Both the position numbers and the translations under genes were made by a program. This document shows positions 14,050-27,373 of a DNA stretch of 64,000 bases, in pieces. The notes under the pieces are model-generated. The model saw nothing but the letters and a program-made list of their open reading frames with translations. It had not been told where the DNA came from and searched no databases. Position 1 is the stretch's first letter; every line of letters begins with the position of its first letter. Origin of the DNA: Monosporascus cannonballus (lineage: Eukaryota; Ascomycota; Sordariomycetes; Xylariales); NCBI GenBank assembly GCA_004154925.1, contig QJNS01000104.1, forward strand, positions 186,001 through 250,000, in the 5' to 3' direction.

Positions 14050-14187
14050 TGTTACGACCCAACCCAAGATCGGCCACGAAAACGGTCGGACCCACAAAAG
14101 AAGAAGTCACGTGATTTGGATCCCTCTTAGTATCAAGATCCAAATAAATCCATAGAGAACTAACCGAATCTTATGGCATTGGATTTG
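14050..14187 (+). repeat. 5' LTR, first part (interrupted)
   Basis: Start of the 5' LTR (TGTTACGACCCAACCC), with TCACGTGA at 14107-14114. It is interrupted after ATTTG at 14187 by the minus-strand gypsy element and resumes at 21167. This part is less mutated than the 3' LTR at 27374-27744. Confidence 0.85.
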
Positions 14188-14602
14188 TGTGACGGCTAGA
14201 CGGTTTAACCAACTATTAAACCTAAGTCGACGGGTTTATGTTGGCAGGAGTATCGTGGGAATCTGAGCAATGTATATAGTAACGTATTACGTCTCGTGAT
14301 ACTAAGGGTGTTTTGGGTAACGAATTGTATTGCAAGCTGATATTATCTAAATTATGGAAATAATGAGCGTATATATTTTTATCTTGGCTCAAAGTATCCT
14401 TCCTGGCTTAATTGTCGTTTATTAATTAAGACCCCTTAAATCTCCTTAAGCCCTTTTAGGGACTTATTTGGCTTAAGGCCCTTAGATTAATAAGACCTAT
14501 TGAGCCCTTTAAGCCCGTTACGTAATTTTTTGGCCTGGGTCGGAATTTATTTTCTAGATGGATCCGACCGTCTGGGGGAGCCAAAATTATTAGGTTATAA
14601 TA
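14188..14602 (-). repeat. 3' LTR of the nested gypsy element
   Basis: Begins TGTGACGGCTAG on the plus strand and ends near 14602 after a mutated GGTTATAATA (GGTCATAACA in the partner). It is paired with 20747-21161 at about 415 bp. On the minus strand it is U3, then the shared R/U5-like module. Confidence 0.85.
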
Positions 14603-14651
14603 CGATTTCTTCCTTTCCAGGATTTTTGTCCTTAAAGATTAAATTATTTAT

Positions 14652-15137
14652 TTGTTAGTTCTAATAAGTAACCTTCCCCTTTTTATACCTATCATATTTG
14701 GTCGTATCGAAAAACGTCGTTTTCGTAAACGTATTAACGCCTTAATTCTTTCAAAACGTATTAATCGTCTTGGTTTTACCATGCCGTCAAGTTTCTCGTA
14801 TTCCCATTATAAAACGGAAAACAAACCGTATAAAGCTTATTACAGCTCCGGAAAATGTACGTACTGTATTAAATATGAAAATCCCTATAACCTATTTAAT
14901 TTTTCCGAACTGGAGTACCGAAAACTTATTACAAAAAAGGATCGCTTAAAACTAAAAAAACGTATGGCGGAAAAGGAATTACTTAAGGTCCAGCAGTACC
15001 TAAACGAATTATTTGGTCGCTTAAATCGTTTGCGAAAACAGAAAAAGCTTTTCCGTGCCCGTGGTATCGAAATATTCCGCCGCGGTATTCAAGGTACGGA
15101 GGCCATGGAGGAATTCGAGCGTTTGGAGAAGGAATAA
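14652..15137 (+). CDS. Antisense accessory protein of the gypsy element (Cys motif and coiled coil), intact frame
   Basis: This 161-codon frame lies opposite to the minus-strand pol, directly inside the 3' LTR. The first residues may be extra; a more natural start is the Met of the MPSSFSYSHYK stretch at about 14780. It contains a short Cys motif (GKCTYCIKY) and then a long charged helix (about residues 85-161, rich in Lys, Arg, Glu and Leu) that should form a coiled coil. It is the only uninterrupted copy of a frame also seen, broken, at 12330-12718, 27003-27203 and 58961-59365. I know similar hypothetical proteins from fungal gypsy elements but no function. Expression is unproven. Its survival next to riddled pol is notable. 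Confidence 0.55.
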   Translation: MLVLISNLPLFIPIIFGRIEKRRFRKRINALILSKRINRLGFTMPSSFSYSHYKTENKPYKAYYSSGKCTYCIKYENPYNLFNFSELEYRKLITKKDRLKLKKRMAEKELLKVQQYLNELFGRLNRLRKQKKLFRARGIEIFRRGIQGTEAMEEFERLEKE

Positions 15138-15303
15138 GAGTAGTTGGAGGCTGCCGTTGCGGCTGCCACGTTAGTATAGGCCGCGGCCGACTGGCCCGAC
15201 ATTCCGATTACTGATTGGTCGACCGTTAACTGGGACGCGCCCGTCGTTATTGGTGAAAATTTTTTAATAGGCGCTAGGCGCCGGTAAGGTTTCTGGTCGG
15301 CTC

Positions 15304-15636
15304 CTAGGCGTTCTCGGAGTCCGGATGTTTCTTCCATTTGATTAGATATTGGGTAAATCCGTTCTCCTTTTTTATGTCTAGGATTTTTTTTATTTCGTAC
15401 GCCATTTCGTTTTTTATTTCTACGTTATTTTGTCTTTTACGAACCATTATAATGTCGGTTGCTAACTTAAGTAAGGAAATATGGAAAACTGGATAAAGTT
15501 TGACTTTAGGTGGAAGTTCCAGTTGATAATTATTTTCTGAGATTTTCTTGGCAACTTTATATAGATTAATATATTTGAAATTGAATTTTTTGCTAGGTTG
15601 TTTTGTTTGGATATTTTTGGTGGCTAAAAGGACCAT
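15304..15636 (-). pseudogene. Gypsy integrase C-terminus with chromodomain
   Basis: Open stretch of 110 codons. It shows the linker typical of fungal gypsy polyproteins (KLYPVFHISLLK), followed by a chromodomain-like end (YLIKWKKHPDSENA), which in this clade directs integration to heterochromatin by family knowledge. It continues the integrase of the nested element and is separated from it by stops, so it is a remnant. Confidence 0.75.
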
Positions 15637-16047
15637 TTCCCCCTTTTGGAAAGTTGGTCCCTTTAACCGTTTTTCGTTGTAATACTTGTTTATTTGGTTT
15701 CGTACGAATTTTAATTTTGTCTTTATCTCCTGGTATAACTGTTTAAGTTGTTCCGACGTAAGGATTATTTTGATATTAACGGGTCCGTCGTATGTATTCT
15801 TATAAATATTTGGTATGAACCTAAAATTCGTGTATGCCGGAGTTGTTTTAATGTTTTTATGGTAATTAGTATTGTAAGCTAGTTAAGTAATAGGTAGTTT
15901 TTCAACCCAGTTGTTTTATTCGTAATTGACGTAGTATCGTAAGTATATTTTTAATGTTTGGTTTAATCGTTTTATCTGTCCAACCGTTTAAGGTTTGAAC
16001 GTGCTGGATAATTTATGATTTAAGCCGATTTGTGACATAAGACCTTG

Positions 16048-16281
16048 TTAAAACTTTGAAACGAACGTGGTTCCTTTATTTGAAATGATTTCGTGTAATA
16101 ATCCGTATATATTAAAGACGCGTCTGAAGAAAATATATGCTATTTGTTTTGTATTAGTATTCTTATAGTAAGGTAGGAAATAAGAAAATTTCGTAAATCG
16201 ATTAACAATAACGAAAATATTATTATAATATATTTCTGTCGCTGGATTTTCGGATAAAGGAAATTTAGTGATAAAATCCAT
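16048..16281 (-). pseudogene. Gypsy integrase catalytic core remnant
   Basis: Open stretch of 77 codons beginning MDFITKFPLSENPATEIYYN, the start of the DDE integrase core. A matching VIVNRFTKFSYFLPYYK and a second-Asp region ISNKGTTFVSKF follow; in intact relatives the latter has Asp before the Gly-Thr, and here Asn-Lys stand in that stretch. It belongs to the 14188-21161 element. Confidence 0.75.
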
Positions 16282-16623
16282 AATGATTAAATCCTAAGGT
16301 TTCTTTGAGACCGGTAATGGTTGTAACTTTCCGTAGGGCTTATGTCGTCGTGCCTTGGTTCTGCTGCATAGGTTGTACTGTTTTCGAACCTTTTAAACCA
16401 TTGTTTTCATTTTGGGGAAGTAATACGTACGTTAAAGCCGTTTTAGGGTTTTGTAGATCCTTGGATGTTTATGTAATTAATGTTCGTATATTCCTCGTAC
16501 CAGGTTTTCTTGATATTCCTTTGGTACTTGTATTTTATTTGTTTTTTGGTTTTCCGGTAAGTTATTATTATATTGCTAAATTTTCTGATGTATATTAAGG
16601 GGTACCGCCCGTATTATTCCAAC

Positions 16624-16926
16624 TTATCGTGGGTATAGGTATCCCTTTGAGGTAATGTCGAAAATTGTTTGGCTGATTTTAACCAATTTTTTTTCGAAAT
16701 CTGGTCGTTTATTTAGGGCATTTGTTTTGCCATTTTCCAATCCCTTTTTGTGGATAATAATGAAGTCGAAGTTCGCCAATTTTTCTGCGTACTTTAACTG
16801 TCGTCCTGTAAGTTCCCTGGTCGTGGTAAATCGGGTAAAATTTTGATAATCTGTGTAAACCTTGACCTGGTGCAAACTTCCTTTTAGGAAATGCCTGAAT
16901 TTTCGAAATACCATAATAATAGCCAT
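16624..16926 (-). pseudogene. Gypsy RNase H remnant
   Basis: Open stretch of 100 codons. It shows the RNase H features of Ty3/gypsy pol, FRKFRHFLKGSLHQVKVYTD then ELTGRQLKYAEKLANFDF and KKGLENGKTNALNKRPD, the last resembling the usual ...ADALSRRPD ending. It is part of the nested minus-strand element, between reverse transcriptase (right) and integrase (left). Confidence 0.8.
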
Positions 16927-17019
16927 GAATTCCTTATCTGGAATGCCGTAGTTGAGCTCGGTTCCCTTTAACTTGTATAAGAAGAACGCAATAAGGTGCA
17001 GTTTGCCTTAATTATTCCG

Positions 17020-17373
17020 TTATCCGATTATTGCGCCTAACGCATAGTTCGAAAAATCGGTTTTTAGCTTAACGGGGTGTGCTGGATCGTATATAATTAA
17101 CATTAGTTTACTGGTAATTGCATTCTTGATTTTTTGGAACGTTTTTTTTGTTTCTGGCGTCCATTTGAATTTTTTTTCTTTTTTCGTAAGGTTGGTTAAA
17201 GGTGTGGTTATCCTGCTAAAGTTTCGAATAAATTTTCTGTAGTAATTGGCGAATCTAAGGAATGCCTGTACCTCCTTGATTATTATTGGCTTTTGCCATT
17301 TTGTAACTGCAGCAATTTTTTTGGGGTCCATTTTGATATGTCTTGGGGTGATAATATGTTCCAGGTATTCCAT
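17020..17373 (-). pseudogene. Gypsy reverse transcriptase thumb/connection remnant
   Basis: Open stretch of 117 codons. It contains the segment after the RT palm, YLEHIITPRHIKMDPKKI, and then VQAFLRFANYYRKFIRNFS and LTNLTKKEKKFKWTPE. It ends at the start of the RNase H domain (LKTDFSNYALGAIIG, where an Asp would normally be the catalytic residue). The palm continues rightwards to about 18,000 with interrupting stops. Confidence 0.8.
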
Positions 17374-20300
17374 TTTTTGCTTGTGGAACTAACTTTTTTC
17401 TGCATTAATTAATAGCTTAACGTTTTGTAAAGCTTAAAGGACTTTATGAACGTGTCCTGCGTATGCCTTTTTCGTTTTTGAGAAGATAAGAATGTCGTCG
17501 AGGTAGCAAATAACGAAAATATCGAGGTACTTTCGCAACACATAATTTATTATTCGTTAGAAAGTTATTGGTACGTTCGTAAGTCCTATTGGCGTAACTA
17601 AGTACTTAAATAGTCCGTATTTTGTTCTAAAAGCTATTTTTTATTTATATCTTTTTTTGATCCTGATAAGGTTGTATTTATCTTTAAGGTCAAATGCGGT
17701 AAATTATTTGGCTCCGTGGAATTGGTCCTTTATTTCGGTAATTAAGGGCAGTGGTATTTAATTTTTAATAATGATATCGTTTAATTGGCGATAATTAACT
17801 ACAAGTTGTAGCTTTTTATTTTTTTTAAGTACGAAAAACATAAGGTATTTTGCTGGTAATTTTAAAGGTTAAATCTATTTTTTTTATAACCGATTTTCCA
17901 GGTATTTTCGGAAAGCGCGTAATTCGTTTCCGTTAAGGTTGTAAATAGGGTAAAACTTCGTCGATAAGCCTTCCTTAAGGATTATTTCGTAATCTTATTC
18001 GCTATGTTCCGGTAATTTCGTATCGAGTTCCTTTTTGAAGAGCCGTTTGTATTGGTGATATTATGGTGGCATATTAATTAGATTTTCTGACTTTTGGGGC
18101 TGTTGTTTTAAATTGTTATTTAGTTACCGTAATTTTATTCTGATAGTAATAACAATATATCGTATTTTTCTTTGATGCCTATTTTCTTTTTTGTGTTTTA
18201 TCCCTTTAGGTGGTAAGGTATTTATCATATCCTTATGCCTGTATTCGTTATTATTTTCGATCGAGTATTAAGATCTTATATCTTTTCTTTTTTATTTATT
18301 GACGGAAGGTGAAAGGAATTTCACCTGGCCAGTTTTTCCATTAATTACGATTCCGTACTGGCGTATCCATGGTAATCCTAAGATTATATCGTAATTCCCA
18401 AATAAAACGATGTCGAAATTAACTATTTGGTGTCGTCTTTGGATAAAGATTTCGAAGTAATTAATTTTGCGAAAAATCTTTCCGTTATCGTAAGCAAAAT
18501 CCTAACCTTTGGCGTTCGTCGTTATATAGGGTTTTAACTTATATTTTTATGGTAATTTAAGTTCGTCAACCATATCCGGTGCTATATAATTTCCGTACAT
18601 AGTTCCGCAATCTATTATTGCGGTATACCAGTACGTTCCGATTCGTATATCCAAAGTAATAAGGTTATTAACGGTTCTTATCGTTACGTTTAAAACCTTT
18701 TTTAAGAATTCCTTTTAATTCCTTTGGGTTTCGTTATCCTGCGGCTTTCTTATAGGTAACCTTTTTCTTTTAATTCCTGTTCGAGTTTATCGAGCTTTAT
18801 CTATGATTTTCTGTACAGCGTGTTAAGCTGTTATATCTGTCGTTCTTGTCGGCGTACTGTGCCTTCGAGTTATATCAATTATTCTTAATTTTGCTGTAAT
18901 TCTTTTCCCCATTAAGTAAACCGTTCCTTAATGTGATATATGGCTTCCCATTAAGCCTTATCGCCTTCCCATTAAAGGTCTCGTATAAATCGTTAAATTT
19001 CCTCCTTTAAGGCTTATTGCTTATCGGGGTTTATAATAAATGCCAGTTAAAAATGAAGATCCGTAATAATTTTCTGGTAATGCTTTTTTACGGTATGCTG
19101 GGTTAATTCTTTTTCCGTTTAGTAATCGCACCACTTATAATGACAAAAGGGGTTTTCCTACGGATATCATTTTCCTTTGGGCTAGTTTTCCGCTACCGCC
19201 AGCTAAAAAAATTCATTTTTAGGGGCTATAGATCGAAAGTGTCGGTATTATTATTTATTATTTTTATTATCTTCCGTTTTATTGGGTAAATCGAATCTTT
19301 CGTAATATATATAGGTAATTCTGCTATAAATATGTCGTTTCCATTTTTCGTAAATAGGGCAATTTTGCCGTTTGCAATATATAACGTACATCCTGCTATA
19401 TCGATTAGGAGTCCCAGGGCAAACCTTTTCCGTCCAACTCTAATACTTTTTTAATTATCCTTTAAAGATATTCTATTACTTTTTAATTGCTTGCTAAGCC
19501 AGGTTTTTGGCTTTTTGCATTTCTTATTATATTTCTTGCCATAAGGGGCCTAGCATATACTTCGGTCGAATTATATTAATAAGTTTACCTTTTTTTTTTT
19601 AATTTTCCTTAGATTATCCTTCGGGTATAGGTTTCCAATTGTTTTATCGTAGCTTTTTGGGTAAAAGGTATTTATAAGCCTTATGCCCTTTTTTTCCGCA
19701 ATTATAGCACTCGATCTGGCTCCAATCCTTTTTGTAAGTAATTCCTAGTTCCATAAGGCCTGGTTCCGTGCCGTAGGAAGTATTATTACGTCGAGGAGCG
19801 CTAATATTGGCCGTATGTTAAAGTTTGTCATTTTTTCCTTTAATACCTTTCGTACGTTAGGCATATTATCGGTTATTAATTTTAACTACTATAGCGATAT
19901 AATCTGACAGATAATTAGGCCGGTTAAGCTTAAAAAGCTTTTCCTGTATTTCTTTATTCAGGCCGTCAAAAAACTTAGCCATTAATGCTTCTTATCCCCA
20001 GTTTAATTTAGATACCAGCTGAACCAGTACACTGCCATATTTGGATGCCAATCCCTTTTATCATAACTATTAAATTTATATCTCGGTTTTTATCTTTTCG
20101 TCTACCATTCCGAAAGCCTTTATCAATGCTTATTCGAATTATTCGTAATTATTATAAATTCGTACCACCTCCGGATTTCGCTTTTTAACTGGCAAAATAA
20201 CGTATTTTCTTATGGCGGGCTTAAACCAAATAACCGCATTTCCGATAAATTATCCAACCGCAAACTTAATTCGCATAATAAGTGTAACAAATTTAATAAG

Positions 20301-20746
20301 GAAATACCCAAAATATATTCGGCATTAGGTTAAGAACAATTGTAATTTAGTTAAAGTTCCGTTAAAAGGTTCTGATTTGGGGGGTTTAAGGACTTTCCTT
20401 AATTCCTTAATGGAATTTAGCTAAATAACCTAATTCGACCGAAAGGGCTTTCCCGTTTCGGAAACCTTTCCTTTTTCCTTAAACTTTTTATGGGCTGCTT
20501 GGAGGGATATAATAAGATCATTTTTATTTTGTTTAAGCTGAAGGATACGTTCGTTTATAGCATCCAGGCGTCGAAAAACTTCCTCCCGAAAAAGGCGAGG
20601 TTACTTCTCCTTTTCCTTTGATTCCATTCCGGTATCAGGGTCCTTAAGGACCTGGTAAGTGGGCTGTTCGGGTTGCTTGCTAGTAAACATAATGTTAGCG
20701 GTATTGCTCAAAGTCTGACGGTACTACTAAATAAAAGCTTATAACG

Positions 20747-21161
20747 TATAACGGCTAAACGGTTTAACCAATTATTAAACCTAAGTCGACGGGTTTATGT
20801 TAACAGGAGTATCGTAAAAATCTAAATAATGTATACAGTAACGTATTATATCTCGTAATACCAAGGGTATCTTAGGTAACGAATTATATTGCAAACTAAT
20901 ACTATTTAAACTATAAAAATAATAAGCATATATATTCTTATCTTGGCTTAAGGTATCCTTCCTGGCTCAATTATCGTTTGCTAATTAAAACCCCTTAAAT
21001 CTCCTTAAGCCCTTTTGGGGACTCACCTGGCTCAAGGCCCTTGGACCAATGAGACCCATTAAGCCCTTTAAGCCCGTCACGTGATTTCTTGGCCTGGGTC
21101 GGAGCTTGTCCTCTAGATGGATCTGACCGTCTGGGGGAGCCAAGATCGTTAGGTCATAACA
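20747..21161 (-). repeat. 5' LTR of the nested gypsy element
   Basis: LTR of 415 bp ending GGTCATAACA, immediately followed by the duplication ATTTG. TCACGTGA is intact at 21077-21084. Its U3 half (about 20,940-21,161) is far less RIP-mutated than its R/U5 half. Confidence 0.88.
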
Positions 21162-21166
21162 ATTTG

Positions 21167-21400
21167 CGACAACGTCGAGATCCAATAAAGATCTAATTAA
21201 CGTATAAAGATATATACGTTCATTAATTCCATAATTTAGATAACTTTAGTTTGCAATAATATTTTGTTACCTAAGGTACTTTTGGCATTACGAAACGTAA
21301 TACGTTACTATATTTATTGCTTAGATTTTTACGATATTCCTATTAGTATAAATCCGTCGACTTAAGGTTTAATAATTGGTTAAACCGTTTAGCCGTTATA
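21167..21400 (+). repeat. 5' LTR, second part (after nested insertion)
   Basis: Continuation of the 14050-14187 LTR, resuming with CGACAACGTCGAGATCC and ending AGCCGTTATA. The uninterrupted counterpart is in 27374-27744. Confidence 0.85.
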
Positions 21401-21999
21401 CGTTATAAGTTTTTGTTTAGTAATACTGTTAAACTCTGAGCAATACTTAATATTGTCAAAATGTCGACCAGTATTTAGGAAACCTTTATTTAATAGTTTT
21501 AGATTCGAATTCGGGAATTGGAAAAAAAAGTCCAATAACTTAGGGCTACGTCTGCCTAACCCTTTCTCGTTCGCATAAAGCCAAAAAAACCAGAACCTTA
21601 CGATAAAAAAGGTAACCCTTAGACCTTTTTAATTTAGGTACGAGTTTATTTTTGTTTTTTAGATTTAAGCGATTTAGCGGATATGATCCTAATAATAGGA
21701 GTATGCCTAATAGGAGATATGGTTAATTAGTTTAAACCTATTATGAAAAGTTTCTTAAAAGTAAGAAAAGTAAATAAGGAAAATTTTATTAACGAAATCT
21801 TTTTAATTTATACTAATTTCGAAAATAAAGTGCGCGATAATTTCAGCAATCCGGATGAAAAATAATTAACGGCTTAATAACTTTTATAATTCCGACAAAA
21901 AGGATTTGTATCCAAGTACGCCGTAACCTTTAAAAATTTTGCGGCTAAGGCAAGATAAGGAAACGATAAAGTTAATACTTTTATCGATATATTTTATAA

Positions 22000-24900
22000 A
22001 AAGCTAAAGGATAATATAAAAAATGAAATTATTCGGATTAAATAATTAGTTGCCTTAAATTAATATATTACAAAAATAATTAAAATTGATAATCGATAGT
22101 TTAAAAGATAACAGGAAAAAAAAGAATAATATGTTTTACGTTTGGGATATAAGTTTAATTAAGGGAAAAACAAAATATACATTTTATTTTTTATGGAACG
22201 GCGCCAGGATTTACGGAATTCGGCGTTACCCATAAATAAGATTGGAATTAGATTAAATATTTTAATTGTGGTAAGATAAGATATAAGGTTTATAAATGCA
22301 AAAAGCTTAAGAAATTATGACAGGATAATTAAACCCCTATACTGGAGGGATAGTTTAAAAATAATTAAGGGAATAATAGCAAAGTTATTAATATAATCTA
22401 AGCCAAGTATATATTAAGCCATAAGTAAAAAGTTTAATAGGGACCATTACGATAAGAAATTTGACGAAAAATGCAAAAAGCCAAAAAAATGGCTTAATAG
22501 GTAACGCGAATATAATAAGAGGCATTATAAGAATGGTTACGCGAATATTAAGATTAGATAAAGGAAATTTGCCCCGGAATCCCCGATCGATACGGCAAAA
22601 TATATATTATATATTGTTAACGACGAAAATATTTTAATTACGAAAAATGGAAATAATATATTTACGTACGAATTATTTGAATATATTATAAGGGATTCGA
22701 CTTTTTAAATTGTACTAGGTATAATAAGAATAATAAGTAATGGTATCGACAGTTTCGAATTATAACCTTAAAAAATATTTAGTAGTTGGCCGAAGTAAAA
22801 AGCTGGCTTGAAAAAAAATAGTATTTATAGGAAAACCCTTTTTGTCACTATAGATAATATAATTACCAAATAAAAAAGGAATTAATTCAGCATACGGTAA
22901 AAAAGTATTATTAGAAAGTTATTACGGATTTCCATTTTTAATTAGTATTTATTTCAGATTTTTACGAAAAAAAAGTTATTAAAAAAATACGTTAATTTAT
23001 AGAAGATTTTTAAAACGATAACCAAAACGACGCATAATGGGATATAGTCGTAAACATAAAAAAATAATTTATTCGATAAAGAAAGAAATTGTAAAAAAAT
23101 TAAGAATAATTAATACGGTTCGAAAGAATAATATGCCGGCAATAATAACAAATATAGTAATTTAACGCGTTAAACAAAACAATATAAATAAAGTTCGACC
23201 GATTCGAATAAAAGTTAAAAAAAAAGGTTACCTGTAAAAAAGCCGTAGGATAATAAGACCTAAAGGAGTTAAAGAGAATTTTTAAAAAAGGTTTTAAAGG
23301 TAACGATAGAAATCGTTAACGATTTTATTATCTTAGAAATATAAATCGGAACGTATTAATATATTGTAATAATGAATTGCGGAACTCTGGGCGGAAATTA
23401 TATTGTACCGAATATGGTTAATAAACTTAAATTACCATAAAGATATAAGTTAGAATTTTATATAACGACAAATGCCGAAAGTTAAGAATTCGCTTACGAT
23501 AACGGAAAAATCTTATATAAAATTAATTATTTTAAGATTTTTATTAAAAGATAATACCAAATAATTAATTTCGATATCGTTTTATTTGGGAATTACGATA
23601 TAATCTTAAAATTATTATGGATACGCTAGTACGGAATTTTGATTAACGGCGGAACTAGCTAAGTAAAATTCGTTTTACTCCTTATTAATAAATAAAAAAA
23701 AGGAAAAATTAAAATCTTAATATTCCATCGATAATAACGACGAATGCAGATATAAGGATACGATAAATACCTTACCACCTAAAGGAATAAGATATAAAAA
23801 AAACGGGTAGCAAAGAAAAATATAACGTATTATTATTATTATTAAAATGAAATTAAAGTAACTAAATAACGATCTAAAAGAATAACAGCTTAAGGAATTA
23901 AAAAATCTAACCAATATATTACCACAGTACCACAGATATAAGCAGCTTTTCAAAAAGGAGCTCGATACGAAATTACTAGAATATAGCGAATAGGATTATA
24001 AAATAATCTTTAAAAAAGGATTTTCGACAAAGTTTTACCTTATTTACAATTTTAATGGAAATAAATTACGTACTTTTAAAAAATACCTGGAAAATCGGCT
24101 ATAAAAAGGATGGATTTGATTTTCGAAATTACCAATTTGATATCCGATATTTTTCGTACTTAAGAAAAATAAGAAATTACAATTTATAATTAATTATTAA
24201 TAATTAAACGATATTATTATTAAGGATTAAATATTATTACTTTTAATTATGGAAATAAAAAACCGATTTTACGGAATTAAATAATTTATAGTATTCGATT
24301 TTAGAAATAGATATAACCTTATTAGGATTAAAAAAAATACGAATAAAAAATACCTTTCAAAATAAAATACGGATTATTTAAATATTTGGTTATATTAATA
24401 AGATTTACGAACGTATTAATAATTTTTTAGCGAATAGTTAATTACGTATTACGAAAATACCTTGATATTTTCGTTATTTGTTATTTTGATAATATTTTTA
24501 TTTTCTCGGAGACAAAAGAAATATACGTAAGATATGTTTATAAGGTTTTTTAAGCTTTATAAAATGCAAAATTACTTATTAACGCAGAGAAAAATTAGTT
24601 CTATATATAAAAAGTAAAATATCTGGGATATATTATTACCCCAGGATATATCAGAATGGACCCCAAAAAAATTGTTGCAGTTATAAAATGGCAAACGCCA
24701 AATATGGTTAAGGAGGTATAGGCATTTTTTGGATTCGTTAATTACTATAGGAAGTTTATTCGAAATTTTAGCAGAATAGCCATACCCCTAACGAATTTCA
24801 TAAAGAAAGAAAAAAAATTTAAATAGATGCCAGATACGGAAAAGGTATTTCAGGATATTAAGGATACGATTACTAGCGAGCCAGTACTGATTATATACGA

Positions 24901-26650
24901 TCTAAACCGTTCCGTTAAATTAAAAACCGATATTTCGGATTATACGTTAGGCGTAATAATCGGATAACGAAATAATTAAGGCAAATTGTATCTTATTGCA
25001 TTTTTTTCGTATAAATTAAAAGGAACCAAATTTAATTACGGCATTCCAGATAAGGAATTTATAGCCATTATTATGGCATTTCGAAAATTTAGGTATTTCC
25101 TAAAGGGAAACTTGTACCAGATTAAGGTTCATACGGATTATCAAAATCTTACCCGATTTACCATAACCAAAAAGCTTATAAAATAATAATTTCGTTACGC
25201 GAAAAAATTGGCGAATTTCGATTTCGTTATCATCTATAAAAAAATTCAGAAAACGGCAAAGCAAATGTTTTAAGCAAGCGACCAAATTTCGAAGAAAAAT
25301 TGGTCAAAATTAATTATACAATTTTTAATACCATTATAAAAGGATATTTACGCCTACGATAAATTACGACGATTCGGGTAGTACTTTTCGATATGTATCA
25401 GAGAATTTAGCAATATAACGACAATTTCCCAGAAAACCAAAAAACGAATAAAACATAAGTTCCAGAAAAATACCAAAAAGATTTAATACGAAAAATATAC
25501 GAATATCAATTATATGGATATCTAGGAATTTACAAAACCCTAAAACAACTTTAACATACATATTTTTTTCCTAAAATAAAATTAACAATACAAAAAATCA
25601 TACGGCAATACGATATTTACATTAAAATAAAGGTTCGATAATATAAGCCATACGAAAAATTACAGCTATTACTAATTACAAAACAACCATAATATTTAAT
25701 TACATTTAACTTCATTATTAAGTTTTTTATATCAAAAAATCCAATTACGGAAATATATTATAATAACATTTTCGTAATTATTAACCGATTTACGAAATTC
25801 TCCTATTTTTTACCATATTATAAGGACATAAACGTAAAACAACTTACATATATTTTTTTAATTATATTTTTAATATATACGAATTATTAGTAAAAATTAT
25901 ATTAAATAGAAAATCGATATTCGTATCAAAGTTTTAATAAGGCCTTATAACATAAATCGGCCTAAATCATAAATTATTTAATATATTTAAACTTTAAATA
26001 AATAAATAAACGGAATAAATAAACCAAATTTTAAAAACTTATTTACGATATTATATTAATTACGAATAGAATAATTAAGTTAAAAAGTTACTAATTACCT
26101 AACTAGCTTACAATACCAGTTATTACGAAAGTATTAGGATAATACCTATAAACGTAAATTTTGGTTTTATTCCAGAAATTTACAAAAAAGTACGCAATAA
26201 CGGTCTAATTAATATCAAAATAATTCTTACATTAAAATAATTACAACAGCTGCACCAAAAAATAAAGATAAAACTGGAATTCGTACGGAATCAAATAAGC
26301 AAGTACTATAACCAGAAAAAATTAAAAAAATTAATTTTCGAAAAAGGGAAAATAATTTTCCTCGCCACAAAAAATATTTAAACGAAATAACCTAACAAAA
26401 AACTCGATTTCAAATATATCGGCCCATATAAAATCGCCAAGAAAATCTCAAAAAATAATTATTAATTAGAACTTTTACCAAAAGTCAAATTTTATCCAAT
26501 TTTTTATATTTCCTTATTCGAATTAATAGCAAATATAATCAAAATATATACGGTACAAAACGATATAGAAATAAAAAACGAATAAACGTACGAAATAAAA
26601 AAAATCCTCGATATACGGAAATAAAACGGATTTACCTAGTACTTAATCAA
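22000..26650 (+). pseudogene. gag-pol of the outer gypsy element, degraded
   Basis: Coding remains of the 14050-27744 element. A gag tail with a zinc-knuckle trace is near 22,240-22,320. RT is readable in pieces at 24,040-24,300 and 24,640-24,960. An open RNase H stretch of 66 codons at 24986-25186 includes YKLKGTKFNYGIPDKEF and RKFRYFLKGNLYQIKVHTDY. Integrase runs from about 25,560 to 26,150 and the chromodomain end from about 26,370 to 26,640. TAA and TAG codons interrupt every domain. Confidence 0.65.
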
Positions 26651-27002
26651 ATAAAAAAAATACCCGGATTCCGAAAACATTTAGGAACCCGCCAAAAACC
26701 TTATTAGCGCTTAACGCCTATTAAAAATTTTTTACCAGCAACGACGAAATTACCAAGAAAAACCCCCCAATCGAAGTCTTCGGAAATGGACCAATTAAGG
26801 GAATCGAAAAATGGCACAAAAAAAAAGCCTCGGTTTCCGCACGTTTCTATTCGTCCAATTTATTTATTAATTAAAAACCGCAATTAATAATTTTAACTCC
26901 CTTAACGTAAAAAAATTTCTCTTGACGACGAAAACGAATAAGGTAATTAATGGTCTCGTCGATATTACGCTATTTACGTACCAAATCCTTTTTTAATTCT
27001 TA

Positions 27003-27203
27003 TTAAAGGCGTAAAAACGTTTTTTTAATAACAGCTTTTTTACGATTTAAACGATCTTTTTTTTCCTTAATATAATGCAGGAAATCGATTAAAACGCCAA
27101 AATTATCGCAACAACGACAGTTCTTAATATATTGGCTATAACGACGAATTTTTTTAATTATTTGATATTTGGTATTATTTTCAAAACAAAATATATACGG
27201 CAT
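27003..27203 (-). pseudogene. Antisense accessory ORF of the outer gypsy element, broken
   Basis: A 66-codon frame on the strand opposite to pol, between the chromodomain end and the 3' LTR. It contains IKNCRCCDNFGVLIDFLHYI and a following basic helix. It is homologous by eye to 12509-12718 (shared KYQIIK.IRRYS.YIKNCR). This copy keeps two adjacent Cys that are mutated in the other copies. Confidence 0.5.
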
Positions 27204-27373
27204 AATTTCAAAACCAAATTTAATAATATAAATAACCAGAAAATTTAAATTTTTTTTTGATTAGGACGATTACGAAGCTTATAGTTAATAATACGACCTG
27301 CTATAATAAAAAAAGATAATTTACCAAAAAAAAAAAATCTTTAAAGATAAAAATTTTAAGAAAAAAGAAATCG

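Larger units (their letters stand above)
14188..21161 (-). mobile_element. Ty3/gypsy retrotransposon, full length, nested, RIP-damaged
   Basis: A 6974-bp minus-strand element lies inside the 5' LTR of the surrounding gypsy copy. Its LTRs are 14188-14602 and 20747-21161 (about 415 bp each), with the perfect 5-bp duplication ATTTG at 14183-14187 and 21162-21166. From its 5' end at the right: gag about 18,650-20,700, protease about 18,300-18,620, reverse transcriptase about 17,020-18,000, RNase H 16,624-16,926, integrase about 15,650-16,300 and chromodomain-type C-terminus 15,304-15,636. It is less decayed than its neighbours, with open frames of 77-117 codons in every pol domain, so it is probably among the younger insertions here. 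An intact antisense frame lies at 14652-15137. Confidence 0.9.

Noticed and set aside
20985..21185. 66-codon minus-strand frame
   Set aside because: It falls inside the U3 part of the nested gypsy LTR.
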